From NCBI RefSeq assembly GCF_000474275.2, contig NZ_ATAE01000031.1, forward strand, positions 1-64,000: a DNA stretch of 64,000 bases, given 5' to 3'. This document shows positions 33,623 through 42,135 of this stretch, in pieces. The translations under genes and the position numbers were made by a program. Under the pieces are notes generated by a model that worked only from the letters and a program-made list of their open reading frames with translations, ran no database searches and was not told the DNA's origin. The DNA is from Alkalihalophilus marmarensis DSM 21297. GTDB lineage: Bacteria > Bacillota > Bacilli > Bacillales > Bacillaceae_D. The number at the start of each line of letters is the position of its first letter. The stretch's first letter is position 1.

Positions 33623-34192
33623 CTAATTAACTTCTTTCCATAAACGTTTAGCTGCAATATTTGCAACAGTACATCTCTTAACCAAAAATACTTCCGCTAT
33701 TTGATTTTTATCGAAATTATTATTTACTAACGTTCTTATCATTTTGACCTTCGTCTCATTCAATTTAGTTGTACCTGGTTTCCCTTTATAACCTCTTCCT
33801 TTTTGTATCATGTCATCAATATTGTCTTGATGCGTGCCAAGGAATAAGTGATGGGGATTAACACACTTTCTGTTATCACATTTATGACAAACTAATAATT
33901 CTTTAGGAAAGTCTCCGAAATGCAGCGAGTACGAAAATCTATGTGCGTACTCATTCTTACCTTTGTTCTTTAATTGTCCGTACCCATTGGGCATTAAGAA
34001 ACCTTCCCATTCCCAACATTCTTCCTTGCCTAGTTTGTTAACCCTTTCCCAGAATGCATCTTCTACCTTGTACTCTTCTCTAGCTCTAACTCTATTACTG
34101 TGACCCTTTATAAATTTAGGAGGAGATTTTATGTGGTGTTTCTTAAAAGGGATAACTGATTTGCAACCGCATTGACAAATTAACTTATCCAT
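33623..34192 (-). CDS. HNH homing endonuclease
   Basis: 189 aa. It starts with a CQCGC zinc-like motif; the HNH core ECWEWEGFLMPNGYGQL ... AHRFSYSLHFG ... LLVCHKCDNRKCVNPHHLFLGT is of the HNH_3 homing type. A C-terminal helix-turn-helix (KNQIAEVFLVKRCTVANIAA) binds DNA. Free-standing in the early operon, it is probably a selfish gene that spreads between phages. Confidence 0.85.
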   Translation of the reverse strand: MDKLICQCGCKSVIPFKKHHIKSPPKFIKGHSNRVRAREEYKVEDAFWERVNKLGKEECWEWEGFLMPNGYGQLKNKGKNEYAHRFSYSLHFGDFPKELLVCHKCDNRKCVNPHHLFLGTHQDNIDDMIQKGRGYKGKPGTTKLNETKVKMIRTLVNNNFDKNQIAEVFLVKRCTVANIAAKRLWKEVN

Positions 34193-34203
34193 TCTTAATC
34201 ACC

Positions 34204-34806
34204 TCAATATCCGTTCTGCTGCCTAATATGATTAATTTCGTTTTTCCTTAAATATTCTTGTTCGATCTGCTCCAATGTAAAACCGAGCATTTGACCTAAT
34301 CCAAAGAAGTCACCCAATAACGCAAGGTAATGAGCATCAACTAGATCCCCCTCTTCAAAATCATCTTCTAACAAGAGGATATTTTTAATGATCGATTTAT
34401 ATTGCTTGGAGATAGTTAAATGTCGTAATGGCATGACTTGCTCAAACGTAGGTAAGGTATCAAGCTCCCCGCATTCGTAAAGTTCAATACCTTCTTCCAG
34501 AACAAAATGTAGACCATCAACGTATTCTTCAAGGATCGGGTTAGTTTTACCGATATACCCCCCGTGACAAGAACCGCAATATCCTGATAAATCTCTTCCA
34601 GAACCTCCACAATCCTCACATGCAATTAATACTTCTGTCCTCGGCTCTTGATCCTTGCTCCAATACTTAAACCCACGCCATTCATTTGCACATTCAGCCA
34701 TTTCAACGATAGCTGCTAGGTTCATCTTGTCGAACTTATCATCTTCCTGGTAACCAATCTTGTCACGCAACATCTTCTGAATCTCAAACAGTTTTGATAG
34801 GTTCAT
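34204..34806 (-). CDS. Dimeric dUTPase with inserted zinc finger
   Basis: 200 aa, all-helical dUTPase_2/MazG type. Metal motifs EMAECANEWRGFKYW and EEYVDGLHF are present. Between them is an insertion with four CxxC-type Cys (CEDCGGSGRDLSGYCGSC), a DnaJ-like zinc knuckle. It removes dUTP to dUMP, protecting phage DNA from uracil. It overlaps the next upstream gene by 4 bases. Confidence 0.82.
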   Translation of the reverse strand: MNLSKLFEIQKMLRDKIGYQEDDKFDKMNLAAIVEMAECANEWRGFKYWSKDQEPRTEVLIACEDCGGSGRDLSGYCGSCHGGYIGKTNPILEEYVDGLHFVLEEGIELYECGELDTLPTFEQVMPLRHLTISKQYKSIIKNILLLEDDFEEGDLVDAHYLALLGDFFGLGQMLGFTLEQIEQEYLRKNEINHIRQQNGY

Positions 34807-34997
34807 TTTCCTGACCTCATTTCGTATTTTCGTAATCTTTCCTTCTGCCTGGTGATCTTCTTGGCTTGCTCTGTATTTATCCGTACTAGCTCATCTACAT
34901 TTAAAGCAGCCATCAATTTACTAAGCCTTGATGTACTTACCGTTTTTTGTTCGGACAATATTTCTGCTAACTGATTCCGTGCTTCACTTCTATTCAT
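34803..34997 (-). CDS. Small helical phage protein (64 aa)
   Basis: 64 aa, basic. It has SEARNQLAEILSEQKTVSTSRLSKLMAAL, which could be a helix-turn-helix, then a Lys/Arg helix. It is coupled by 4-base overlaps to both the dUTPase and the ERCC4 nuclease. Function unknown. Confidence 0.65.
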   Translation of the reverse strand: MNRSEARNQLAEILSEQKTVSTSRLSKLMAALNVDELVRINTEQAKKITRQKERLRKYEMRSGK

Positions 34998-35524
34998 GAA
35001 CGCAACACTTCACGAGCAAGATAATGAAAATGATGATAAATATAGTTTCCAGTGTAAGCAGGGTTAATAAAAACAGTTGAAAAATCATACCGTGCCTCAA
35101 ATGTTTTTAAGCTGCCTAACAACGACTGCGGCTTATAAGCACTTCGATATTCACCATTAAGAATTTTCCGGTACCCATCAACATCCTCCACTACTAACAC
35201 AAATGGATTATCCTTCGCTCTCCATAGCTCATGTTCAAATCTGTTTCGATCCTTAATACTTTGTACCAGCTCGTCCACTCCATTTTTCCGTTCCAAGCAA
35301 GCTGATAAGTACATATCACGACTGATACCATACTCTTCATTCTTAGGAATCATGGCCGTGTAATCACCAGTCTTCATTGTTTGAATCTTATAAGTAATGT
35401 CATGTCTTCTAAAATAATCACGTACATGTTCATTTACTTGTTCACGTGTATCAACGATGATTACCAAGGTTTTTAATAATTCGGTTAATTCTTTGTCTGT
35501 GTATTTAAAGTGAGTCCTACTCAT
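34994..35524 (-). CDS. ERCC4-type nuclease
   Basis: 176 aa with the XPF/ERCC4 catalytic pattern IIVDTREQ ... MKTGDYTAM ... ACLERKNGVDELVQSIKDRNRFEHEL. It probably cuts branched DNA during phage recombination or replication, taking the place of a Holliday-junction resolvase. Overlaps neighbours by 4 bases. Confidence 0.85.
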   Translation of the reverse strand: MSRTHFKYTDKELTELLKTLVIIVDTREQVNEHVRDYFRRHDITYKIQTMKTGDYTAMIPKNEEYGISRDMYLSACLERKNGVDELVQSIKDRNRFEHELWRAKDNPFVLVVEDVDGYRKILNGEYRSAYKPQSLLGSLKTFEARYDFSTVFINPAYTGNYIYHHFHYLAREVLRS

Positions 35525-35958
35525 GCTGCCCTCCCTTTAATTTGAGACATGGCTTTGTTGAATAACTGCTCATAAATCCGATCTGTTTCATCATTACAGT
35601 AATTTGCCACTGGTTCGTCGTAATTAGTCCAGCCATTGTTATACAGTAGCTGCATTAATTGGATCGTTAAATCTAACGACTCTTGATCAACTTTCAACCA
35701 ATTATCAATAATTAATTGATTATCCACTGGTTTATTTGTCATATAATCAATTAATTTATCGATAGTTTGATTAATTAAATGCTTTTTGTCCGAATAATCA
35801 CCTGATAAATAATTAATTAATCGTTTTTTGTAGCATTTAGCGAATTGTTTCATTTCATCAGTAACATTAGTTGGATTGGACAAGAAAAGCTCAGTCCCAT
35901 CACGGGTTATAGCCGATCCCATTGATGAAAAATCATCTATAATTTGCTTTGGATGCAT
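35521..35958 (-). CDS. Hypothetical early protein
   Basis: 145 aa from the ATG at 35958 (GAGGTG six bases upstream). The start MHPKQIIDDFSSMGSAITRDGTELFLSNP resembles the TubC N-terminal docking-like domain seen in some phage replication proteins; the rest is helical. It lies just downstream of the candidate origin. Confidence 0.65.
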   Translation of the reverse strand: MHPKQIIDDFSSMGSAITRDGTELFLSNPTNVTDEMKQFAKCYKKRLINYLSGDYSDKKHLINQTIDKLIDYMTNKPVDNQLIIDNWLKVDQESLDLTIQLMQLLYNNGWTNYDEPVANYCNDETDRIYEQLFNKAMSQIKGRAA

Positions 35959-35974
35959 AGTAATCACCTCATAT

Positions 35975-36252
35975 GGGTTAATAAAGGGTTAATTAATAAT
36001 TTAGTTTATTAACCCGTTCAAACCATTGATACAGAAGCTTTTTTTAGAAAAGGTTAACGAAGGTTAATGGTTTTTCCTATATAGTTCTATTAATACTTAT
36101 TAATTATTTAATTAATTGTTTTACATAAGAAAGGAACATAGAAATTAATTAACCCTCGTTAACCCACTAGTTAAAAACATTGATGTACCAAAGGTTTCAC
36201 AACTTTTCTCTCTCGAAATTAATTAACTTTTCGTTAACCCCTTCATTAACCC
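35975..36252. other. Iteron-rich candidate phage replication origin
   Basis: Nine copies of GGTTAA/TTAACC: near 35976, 35987, 36010, 36053, 36062, 36149, 36159, 36235 and 36246. They form two inverted repeats: GGGTTAATAAA (35975-35985) with its exact complement at 36005-36015, and a 17-mer at 36052-36068 facing 36148-36164 with one mismatch. Between the latter is a very A/T-rich stretch (about 36069-36130), fit for unwinding. The array lies at the 3' end of the primase-helicase gene; its last copies are inside the coding end. Confidence 0.7.
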
Positions 36253-38587
36253 TCTCCTGTTTTACTAGGTCTGGATTTTCACGCCTTAATCCAATTCCTT
36301 CAAATATCACTCTGTTTTTAGCTCCATTTGTTTTTTTAAAGCCCCTACTTTCTAGTGCCCTGTAAAAAGCTCGGTTCTTTAATTCGATTTCACCATTATC
36401 AAAACACCAGTCCTTATATTCTTCATAAAGAGCTTTTGCTTCACATTTTGCCAAAGGGTTAATTAAACACTTTTCCATTAAGAATGGTCCTAATATATCC
36501 ATATCTTCACGATAACTATCGGTCGCCTTCTTGATCGACTCCGGCTGCTCCAACCCTTCCTTCTGCCACTTCAAGCAACCTTCCACCGCCCAACGGAGAA
36601 TACCTGGCATTTCGGTTTCTAATTTCTGTGGAAGCTTACGATCAATCTGTTCTTTAGGGATTGTTACTTTAAATGGGACCTGACAAATGCGTCTCCAAAT
36701 CCCTTCGTCACTACCCTTGATGATCGGTCTGTGGTTTGTGGTGAAGAAGACTTTGAACTCTGGTGTAAATTCGAAAAACTCTTGTCTCATGAATCGGGCC
36801 ATCATCTTTTCCCCACCAGTAATCTGCTTTACTAATGACTCGGACAATTGCTGCCCTTCCTCACTTTCCACAGCTGAGACGAAACGAGCCTTGTCCAGTC
36901 GTGCAATATCGTTGTTTATTCCATTATCATTCTTCTTACGAATGAATGTATCGCTGTTAGTTTGCTTCCCATACGCCCCAAGCAAGGTTTGTACTGTATT
37001 AATAAATGTACTCTTACCATTCCGGCCGGTGCCGTATAAGAAGAACATTACTTGCTCTGAAATATCTCCTGTCAATGTGTAACCAATTGCTTTCTGCATG
37101 AAGTTAATCACTTCATAATCCGTTTCATCACTATCATTCTTAAAAATGCTTTCTAAGAACTTAATCCAGTTGGGGCAACCAGCTAAAGGATCATATTCTA
37201 TAGATGAAATCTTAGTGAAGAGGTATTTTCTATCATGTGGGTATAACTCACCTGTCTTCAGATCAATCACACCGTTTTCACAGTTAAATAGATAAGAGTG
37301 ATTATCCAACTCTTCATTGGTGACTGCGACCATTGGTCTAGCATCAAGAATGCTATTCATGCGGATCCCGCGCCTTTCACACTTCTGGGCCCACTCATAT
37401 AATGCTTTCTTTCGACCTTTCTCTGCTTCAGCTGATTCTTTATAGAGGGCACGAAATGTTTGTGCAGCTAACTTTTCGATCTTTCGTTTACTATCATCTT
37501 CCCAACGCTTGCCATTCCATATAAACCAACCGCGCTCTTCGCAGAATCGAATGTTCTCCCCGTTGTAGTAAACAAGACGTTCTGCATTGCCTAATTCAGT
37601 CAGACGAAAGAATGGAGCTTCATCTTTCTTCTTAGCTTCTTTTTCGCTTTGAGGTTCTTCATCTGAAATATATATCTCATATGGTTTTGATACTGGTTGA
37701 GAGTAATCGGATATCGTTGTAGGGCAGGAGCGGACTGCTGCATCAATAGTCATTTGCCCATATGTTAATCCATCACCTGAATGAGTTTTATCCCACTTCT
37801 CACGATAAAGATTAGACTCACGAAACATATTGTCCATTTTTATAGAGTCTCGGTCAGTCCAGAATGCCAAGTAGTTACATAGAGCCAGGTCAGTTGATGA
37901 GTGATCACGGTTTATTAATGCCCCTTCAAATAATGATTTGATGTTGTCACCATTTTTACTGTTGAACATCTTTTCCCATAGCTCACGATTCGTCAGATCA
38001 CCTATATTAGACGAATTGCGTTTTGGTAAGGATTTGATACTATTATCCTCTTCCGGCTCTATATACCTCGACCAGACTGTTTTTAGAGCGTCCGTTCTTT
38101 CCTGAATACCAACATCTCTAACCACACTTCCTGTGAAAGTGAAGTAACGGCCGTGACGGTAGATCTCTAATCCTAACTCTGGATTCTTCTTTCCTGTTCC
38201 AGGGCCACGCAAGGGTAATTTACCTTTGATAATAATATGGAGCCCTTCGCCACTAGGCGAAAATTCTGTATAACTGTCCACAATGTCTACAATATCTTTT
38301 GCAAGCTCATTATAAGCGCCTTCTTCAATACAATCATCTAGATCAATACCAATAAATTCATCTTCTTTAGAAAACATAAAGCCGATTCCGTCATACCTAC
38401 CAGTAGCAAAAGCATGCTGCGCTTCATTGAATGTGGACCATGATGAACGATCATTTGATTTCGCAAACTGGCCGTTTGCTTGATAAGGAACCTTTGTTGG
38501 CTTATCATTCCTGATCTCCGATTTCCAAACAATCCACTGAGGAGTGTTCTTGAGTTCATCCGGTATTCGATTGAAATCATAATTCAT
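36197..38587 (-). CDS. Phage primase-helicase (D5/P4 type)
   Basis: 796 aa. N-terminal primase-polymerase-like domain (WIVWKSEIRNDKPTKVPY; FIGIDLDDC metal site; SPSGEGLHIIIKG), a linker, then D5_N and a superfamily 3 helicase with Walker A YGTGRNGKST and the sensor-like VFFTTNHRP. It primes and unwinds phage DNA. The gene ends within the iteron array that probably is its own origin. RBS AAAAGGGGAG. Confidence 0.92.
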   Translation of the reverse strand: MNYDFNRIPDELKNTPQWIVWKSEIRNDKPTKVPYQANGQFAKSNDRSSWSTFNEAQHAFATGRYDGIGFMFSKEDEFIGIDLDDCIEEGAYNELAKDIVDIVDSYTEFSPSGEGLHIIIKGKLPLRGPGTGKKNPELGLEIYRHGRYFTFTGSVVRDVGIQERTDALKTVWSRYIEPEEDNSIKSLPKRNSSNIGDLTNRELWEKMFNSKNGDNIKSLFEGALINRDHSSTDLALCNYLAFWTDRDSIKMDNMFRESNLYREKWDKTHSGDGLTYGQMTIDAAVRSCPTTISDYSQPVSKPYEIYISDEEPQSEKEAKKKDEAPFFRLTELGNAERLVYYNGENIRFCEERGWFIWNGKRWEDDSKRKIEKLAAQTFRALYKESAEAEKGRKKALYEWAQKCERRGIRMNSILDARPMVAVTNEELDNHSYLFNCENGVIDLKTGELYPHDRKYLFTKISSIEYDPLAGCPNWIKFLESIFKNDSDETDYEVINFMQKAIGYTLTGDISEQVMFFLYGTGRNGKSTFINTVQTLLGAYGKQTNSDTFIRKKNDNGINNDIARLDKARFVSAVESEEGQQLSESLVKQITGGEKMMARFMRQEFFEFTPEFKVFFTTNHRPIIKGSDEGIWRRICQVPFKVTIPKEQIDRKLPQKLETEMPGILRWAVEGCLKWQKEGLEQPESIKKATDSYREDMDILGPFLMEKCLINPLAKCEAKALYEEYKDWCFDNGEIELKNRAFYRALESRGFKKTNGAKNRVIFEGIGLRRENPDLVKQERVNEGVNEKLINFEREKL

Positions 38588-38645
38588 ATTGAACTCCCCT
38601 TTTGTTGAAAGAAGGGAGCTATGAAGCCCCCTCTATAGATTGTTC

Positions 38646-39077
38646 TTAAAATGGTACATCTGCATCAGAAATGGTTGGACCTTGGTTAGCTTGTCCTACT
38701 TGTGATTCTTTAAAGCCTTTAACTTCTGGATAGGTTTTACCATTGTATTCACGCTCTCCTACAATTAAACGAACTGGCTTATTCAAAAACTCATCTGCCC
38801 ATTCTTTATAACTGCCATATTGTTTGCCGTTTGGAAGTTTAGCAGCCTTAGAAGCTTGTTGAAATCTCCAAGGGTTATCACTTACTACGAAGTTGTCATA
38901 TAGTAGCTTTTGACCTTTGGCCGCTTGCTCCACATCACTACGAATCTCATAATCAAAGACAATCATTTGAGTACCATTTGATGATGTTTTTTGCTCATAA
39001 TTTACAGGTGTAGCCTCATACTCACCTGGTACTACCTTTTCGAAATATTCACCTTTTGAATGATCAATTTTAAACAT
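38646..39077 (-). CDS. DUF669-type single-stranded DNA-binding-like protein
   Basis: 143 aa, FKIDHSKGEYFEKVVPGEYEA then a beta-rich core (MIVFDYEIRSDVEQ, KPVRLIVGEREYNGKTYPEV) and an acidic end ISDADVPF, like the acidic tails of SSBs. DUF669 proteins occur next to phage recombinases and are thought to coat ssDNA. Confidence 0.8.
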   Translation of the reverse strand: MFKIDHSKGEYFEKVVPGEYEATPVNYEQKTSSNGTQMIVFDYEIRSDVEQAAKGQKLLYDNFVVSDNPWRFQQASKAAKLPNGKQYGSYKEWADEFLNKPVRLIVGEREYNGKTYPEVKGFKESQVGQANQGPTISDADVPF

Positions 39078-39089
39078 GTATAATTCCTC

Positions 39090-39758
39090 CTATTTGTTTA
39101 TGATTAGTTCACTTTGCTTACAACCTTTTCGGTCATCTAACTGATTTTTTGCATACGTGCTATTTGTAGCAGAAAGAACAAATCCTCGTTCTCCGTCCTC
39201 TTTAATCAGGATTCTGCCAACAACATCGCATAAACCAAGTACATTGTTCATAATCTTTTTATTAATTTGTGGGTAACTGCGATTGTATTGATGGCCACTA
39301 CTATCAGTAAATAGATCATCCGTTTCCCAAGCAGTCCAGATCAAATTCGCGCCAAGGTTCTTTAAGTATCGCAAGCTATTGACTATTCGAAACTGCATAT
39401 ACTGGTAGTCACCTTGTGATGGAACACCTTTATTTTTCCCCTTGCTCCCTAGATCAGAAAGCAAGCATCGTTCTAACTCGCTAATGTTGTCCACAACAAT
39501 ATTGTTGTATTTGCCTCTATATTTTTCTTCAAGCTCCATAATGATTTTCTGCCATTCATCCCAGGTATCAGTATTACTGACATAAACAATATCAATGTTT
39601 TCTTCCCCTTTAAGCACCTTAGTTGTCCTATCCACATCAAGAACTAATGTCTTACCGGGAAAAGATTTGATTGATGATGTCTTGCCCATACCAGGAGGGC
39701 CATAAATCAGATACGTTGCTTGATTATGAGACAATTCCTTTGCGCTTACTATTTGCAT
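39090..39758 (-). CDS. AAA ATPase, Sak4-like recombinase
   Basis: 222 aa. Walker A YGPPGMGKTSSIK, Walker B-like YNNIVVDNISELE, RecA-core length. It belongs to the phage nucleotide-binding AAA_24 family, which includes Sak4-type single-strand annealing recombinases. Flanked by Gam-like and DUF669 genes, it completes a recombination module. Confidence 0.82.
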   Translation of the reverse strand: MQIVSAKELSHNQATYLIYGPPGMGKTSSIKSFPGKTLVLDVDRTTKVLKGEENIDIVYVSNTDTWDEWQKIIMELEEKYRGKYNNIVVDNISELERCLLSDLGSKGKNKGVPSQGDYQYMQFRIVNSLRYLKNLGANLIWTAWETDDLFTDSSGHQYNRSYPQINKKIMNNVLGLCDVVGRILIKEDGERGFVLSATNSTYAKNQLDDRKGCKQSELIINK

Positions 39759-39760
39759 AA

Positions 39761-40318
39761 TTACACCTCAACTTTAAAAGATGTATTAGCTTCAGTTACT
39801 TCAACACCTGGCACTACTTGTCCATCTTCGTTAAGGACAATCTTTTTACCGCGAACATCTGCAATCTTCAACGTCTTTTTCAGGTCAGCCCACTTAACTT
39901 CTTCCTTAATGAAATCTGTTAGATTGTTAGATTTAACATAATCTAGAACAAAGTCTTTATTCACTTGCTTTGGAGCTTCTTTGACAGCTCTACTTTTCGA
40001 TTTACCGTATGGAGTGCTAATCGTCTTTGCTTTAGGATCAGCTACAAGTTGTTCTTGGTGATACTCTTTAATTAGAAATTCGAAGAACTGAAGTGAGTCT
40101 TCAATCGGCTTTTTCTCTTCATTTATCCACATTGTAATCCGCTCAATTTCAGCAGCTGCTAGTTGCTCTTTCTTCTTTTTTTCTTCCAACAGTGCATTGT
40201 ACTTACGGAAAGCCCAGTTTAGCTGATCAAGATCATTTATCTTAAATCGATCCTTTGTTTCCTCAGTTAACTCAACACCTTCTAGCTCTTCCATTTCGAA
40301 TTTTTGTAAAGCGTTCAT
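39761..40318 (-). CDS. Gam-like host-nuclease inhibitor
   Basis: 185 aa. A coiled-coil N-terminal half (FRKYNALLEEKKKKEQLAAAEIERI) and the DPKAKTISTPYGKSKSR motif fit the Mu Gam-like family of Bacillus phages. It would bind DNA ends and protect them from RecBCD/AddAB. RBS TGGAGGG. Confidence 0.75.
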   Translation of the reverse strand: MNALQKFEMEELEGVELTEETKDRFKINDLDQLNWAFRKYNALLEEKKKKEQLAAAEIERITMWINEEKKPIEDSLQFFEFLIKEYHQEQLVADPKAKTISTPYGKSKSRAVKEAPKQVNKDFVLDYVKSNNLTDFIKEEVKWADLKKTLKIADVRGKKIVLNEDGQVVPGVEVTEANTSFKVEV

Positions 40319-40394
40319 CTTATCCCTCCATTTGTGGTAAACTAAATTTGACTAAATCTTTTAAAGGCCTTCTACCTCTGCCAAGGTATGAGGT

Positions 40395-40712
40395 CTAAGT
40401 TATGCTTTTGAGTTTCCACTTCACCGATTCTTCAGTGTGATCTAACCGTACTGCTAACTGCTTAATCGTGTAACGTTTGCGATGATGTTTTAAGTAGAAA
40501 ACCTCGTCTTTGCTCCATTCTCTTGCAATTGTTACATTACTTCCTTCGAGCTCATTTCCAATTTCTCTTAGCTCTTTATAAACTTCACAATTAGAAAGGC
40601 AAAAGCGATTACGGTCGTCACCTCTCCTCAAATCTTTAATTAATTCACAACCCTTGCAGTGCTTATCAAGAAGCTTTCCAGCCTGAATTATTAATTTACT
40701 CTTTGCTTTCAT
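40395..40712 (-). CDS. Zinc-finger and SANT/HTH-like protein
   Basis: 105 aa. Cys pairs HCKGCELI and FCLSNCEVY suggest a zinc-binding half. The C-terminal half (WSKDEVFYLKHHRKRYTIKQLAVRLDHTEESV) is a SANT/Myb-like helix-turn-helix. Probable early regulator. Confidence 0.7.
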   Translation of the reverse strand: MKAKSKLIIQAGKLLDKHCKGCELIKDLRRGDDRNRFCLSNCEVYKELREIGNELEGSNVTIAREWSKDEVFYLKHHRKRYTIKQLAVRLDHTEESVKWKLKSIT

Positions 40713-41001
40713 TTGAAAGCCCCCAAGATATATAGAGTGATTCTATTCGACCTTCACTACTTAATGTGATTTTGATTTCAAAACCGAGATCTTCAAAGTG
40801 AGATTGAATAAGATCCACACGGTCTTTAGGCATACGATTCAGTAAGTAACCATAATTGTGGAAAGGAGTGTTCATGATATAGATCATGGTGTCTCCTAAT
40901 CTCGCATGCTCCCACATCACTTCTTCTAAACCTTTGATGGTTTTGTCAACCTGAGCTTCATACCCTTCTGCAGCTAAATCACGTAATTCTTGTACATTCA
41001 T
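40696..41001 (-). CDS. Hypothetical early protein (101 aa)
   Basis: 101 aa from the ATG at 41001 (AAGGGAGAG eight bases upstream). Alpha/beta: IYIMNTPFHNYGYLLNRMPKDRV then FEIKITLSSEGRIESLYISW. It overlaps the zinc-finger gene by 17 bases. Unknown function. Confidence 0.65.
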   Translation of the reverse strand: MNVQELRDLAAEGYEAQVDKTIKGLEEVMWEHARLGDTMIYIMNTPFHNYGYLLNRMPKDRVDLIQSHFEDLGFEIKITLSSEGRIESLYISWGLSNESKE

Positions 41002-41148
41002 TTCATATACTCTCCCTTCATCTTTCAGGTTCATTGGCTCCCTGTTGAGCGCTTAAATGATCAACGTGGTTTTTCATTGGCTGCTCCACTACAGCGCATC
41101 AATTAACATAGCCTATCTCATCAGCTGTGGCTGGCTATTCCCACTAGA

Positions 41149-41164
41149 CTAGGGAAAACCCTAG
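41149..41164. repeat. Palindrome CTAGGG-AAAA-CCCTAG
   Basis: A 6-bp GC-rich stem with a 4-base loop, between the 101-aa and 80-aa early genes. There is no T-run. It may be an operator or an RNA hairpin. Confidence 0.45.
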
Positions 41165-41212
41165 TTTCGAATTTGAAAGTATGATAGTATTACGTTGTCA
41201 TGGGATTTATCC

Positions 41213-41455
41213 TTATGCCGATTGCGTTGCTGCGCTTTCGGCTTTTTCTTTTGCCTCTTTCAGCTGCAGTGCTGCCTTTGTACAAATTCGCAAGATACGT
41301 GTTTTCTTTTTCGCTTCAAGCACCTCAATCAGATCTTCCTTATATCCTTTTTCTTTATAGTGCTCAGCTGTCTGTACCAAGATCGATTCGATATTTAATA
41401 ACATGAAGTAATGCTTTTCTGTTGGATTTGATAGAACAATAGATTTTAATGACAT
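41213..41455 (-). CDS. Small helical early protein (80 aa)
   Basis: 80 aa, ATG with a weak GTGGGAAC site. It is helical and basic (HYKEKGYKEDLIEVLEAKKKTRIL) with an Ala/Glu-rich tail. No family is recognised. Confidence 0.55.
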   Translation of the reverse strand: MSLKSIVLSNPTEKHYFMLLNIESILVQTAEHYKEKGYKEDLIEVLEAKKKTRILRICTKAALQLKEAKEKAESAATQSA

Positions 41456-41524
41456 GGTTTGTTCCCACTTTCTTTTATTAGATTTGGTTCGACTTCATAT
41501 GCAGTCAAATTTCGCAACTAGGGT

Positions 41525-41552
41525 AAAAAGATAACTCTCTTCTGCGAGAGTT
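41525..41552 (-). terminator. Terminator in early lysogeny/lytic region
   Basis: On the minus strand AACTCTC-GCAGAA-GAGAGTT is followed by ATCTTTTT. It ends the short Cro-like transcript and could be an antitermination point. Confidence 0.65.
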
Positions 41553-41610
41553 CATATGGTTGCTCTTGTATTTTACCAACCTATATTGAACACACTTTAT
41601 ACGTCGGCAC

Positions 41611-41739
41611 TCATTCTTTCTCACATGGAACAGTTGATTTTTCTTCATCTTCAGTCATTGCATATTCACAGGTGAGAAGAAATCTAATCGCCCTCATTTG
41701 TGCTTCATCGGAAGGCTGCGTTCTTTTTTCTTTTTCCAT
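41611..41739 (-). CDS. Small early protein (42 aa)
   Basis: 42 aa, ATG at 41739 with GAAGGG five bases upstream. Acidic, one helix (DEAQMRAIRFLLTCEYAM). It follows the Cro-like gene by 15 bases and precedes the terminator at 41525. Confidence 0.55.
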   Translation of the reverse strand: MEKEKRTQPSDEAQMRAIRFLLTCEYAMTEDEEKSTVPCEKE

Positions 41740-41754
41740 AGCAACCCTTCCCTT

Positions 41755-41970
41755 CTAACTACAGATTTTCTGTACTTGACCTTCAAAAAAAATTATCTCA
41801 TCAAAAGCAACCGATGTTTCCTGAACAAAGGTAAAGGCGTGATCCATCCTCAATACCTTACGGTATTTTTCATACTGAATGTAAGTTTTCTCAGACATGC
41901 CCAATTTGTTAGCCATTTCTACCTGATTCAAGCCACCTAAAATTCGGGCTTGTTTAAGAGTGTACTTCAA
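41755..41970 (-). CDS. Cro-like XRE regulator
   Basis: 71 aa from a TTG at 41970 with GGAGGT seven bases upstream. Helix-turn-helix YTLKQARILGGLNQVEMANKLGMSEKTYIQYEK. It is divergent from the repressor, with the operator array between them, so it is probably the lytic-side regulator of the switch. Confidence 0.8.
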   Translation of the reverse strand: MKYTLKQARILGGLNQVEMANKLGMSEKTYIQYEKYRKVLRMDHAFTFVQETSVAFDEIIFFEGQVQKICS

Positions 41971-42000
41971 GTTGATCACCTCCGTTGAATAGAACTTTAC

Positions 42001-42107
42001 TACAGTTTTTCTGTAGTTACAAGCGATTAATACAGAAAAACTGTAAAAATGTCACAAATAGATACTTTTTTCACAGAAAATCTGTACTTTTCTACAGTTT
42101 TAATGTA
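42001..42107. promoter_or_regulatory. Four 15-bp operators of the lysogeny switch
   Basis: TACAG-N5-CTGTA-type sites at 42001-42015, 42031-42045, 42072-42086 (first base C) and 42093-42107 (right half degenerate, ATGTA). They fill the gap between the divergent Cro-like and repressor genes. The two perfect sites lie on the Cro-like side, the weaker two nearer the repressor gene. Confidence 0.8.
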
Positions 42108-42135
42108 TTATTAAATTAACCGAGGAGGGTTTAAT

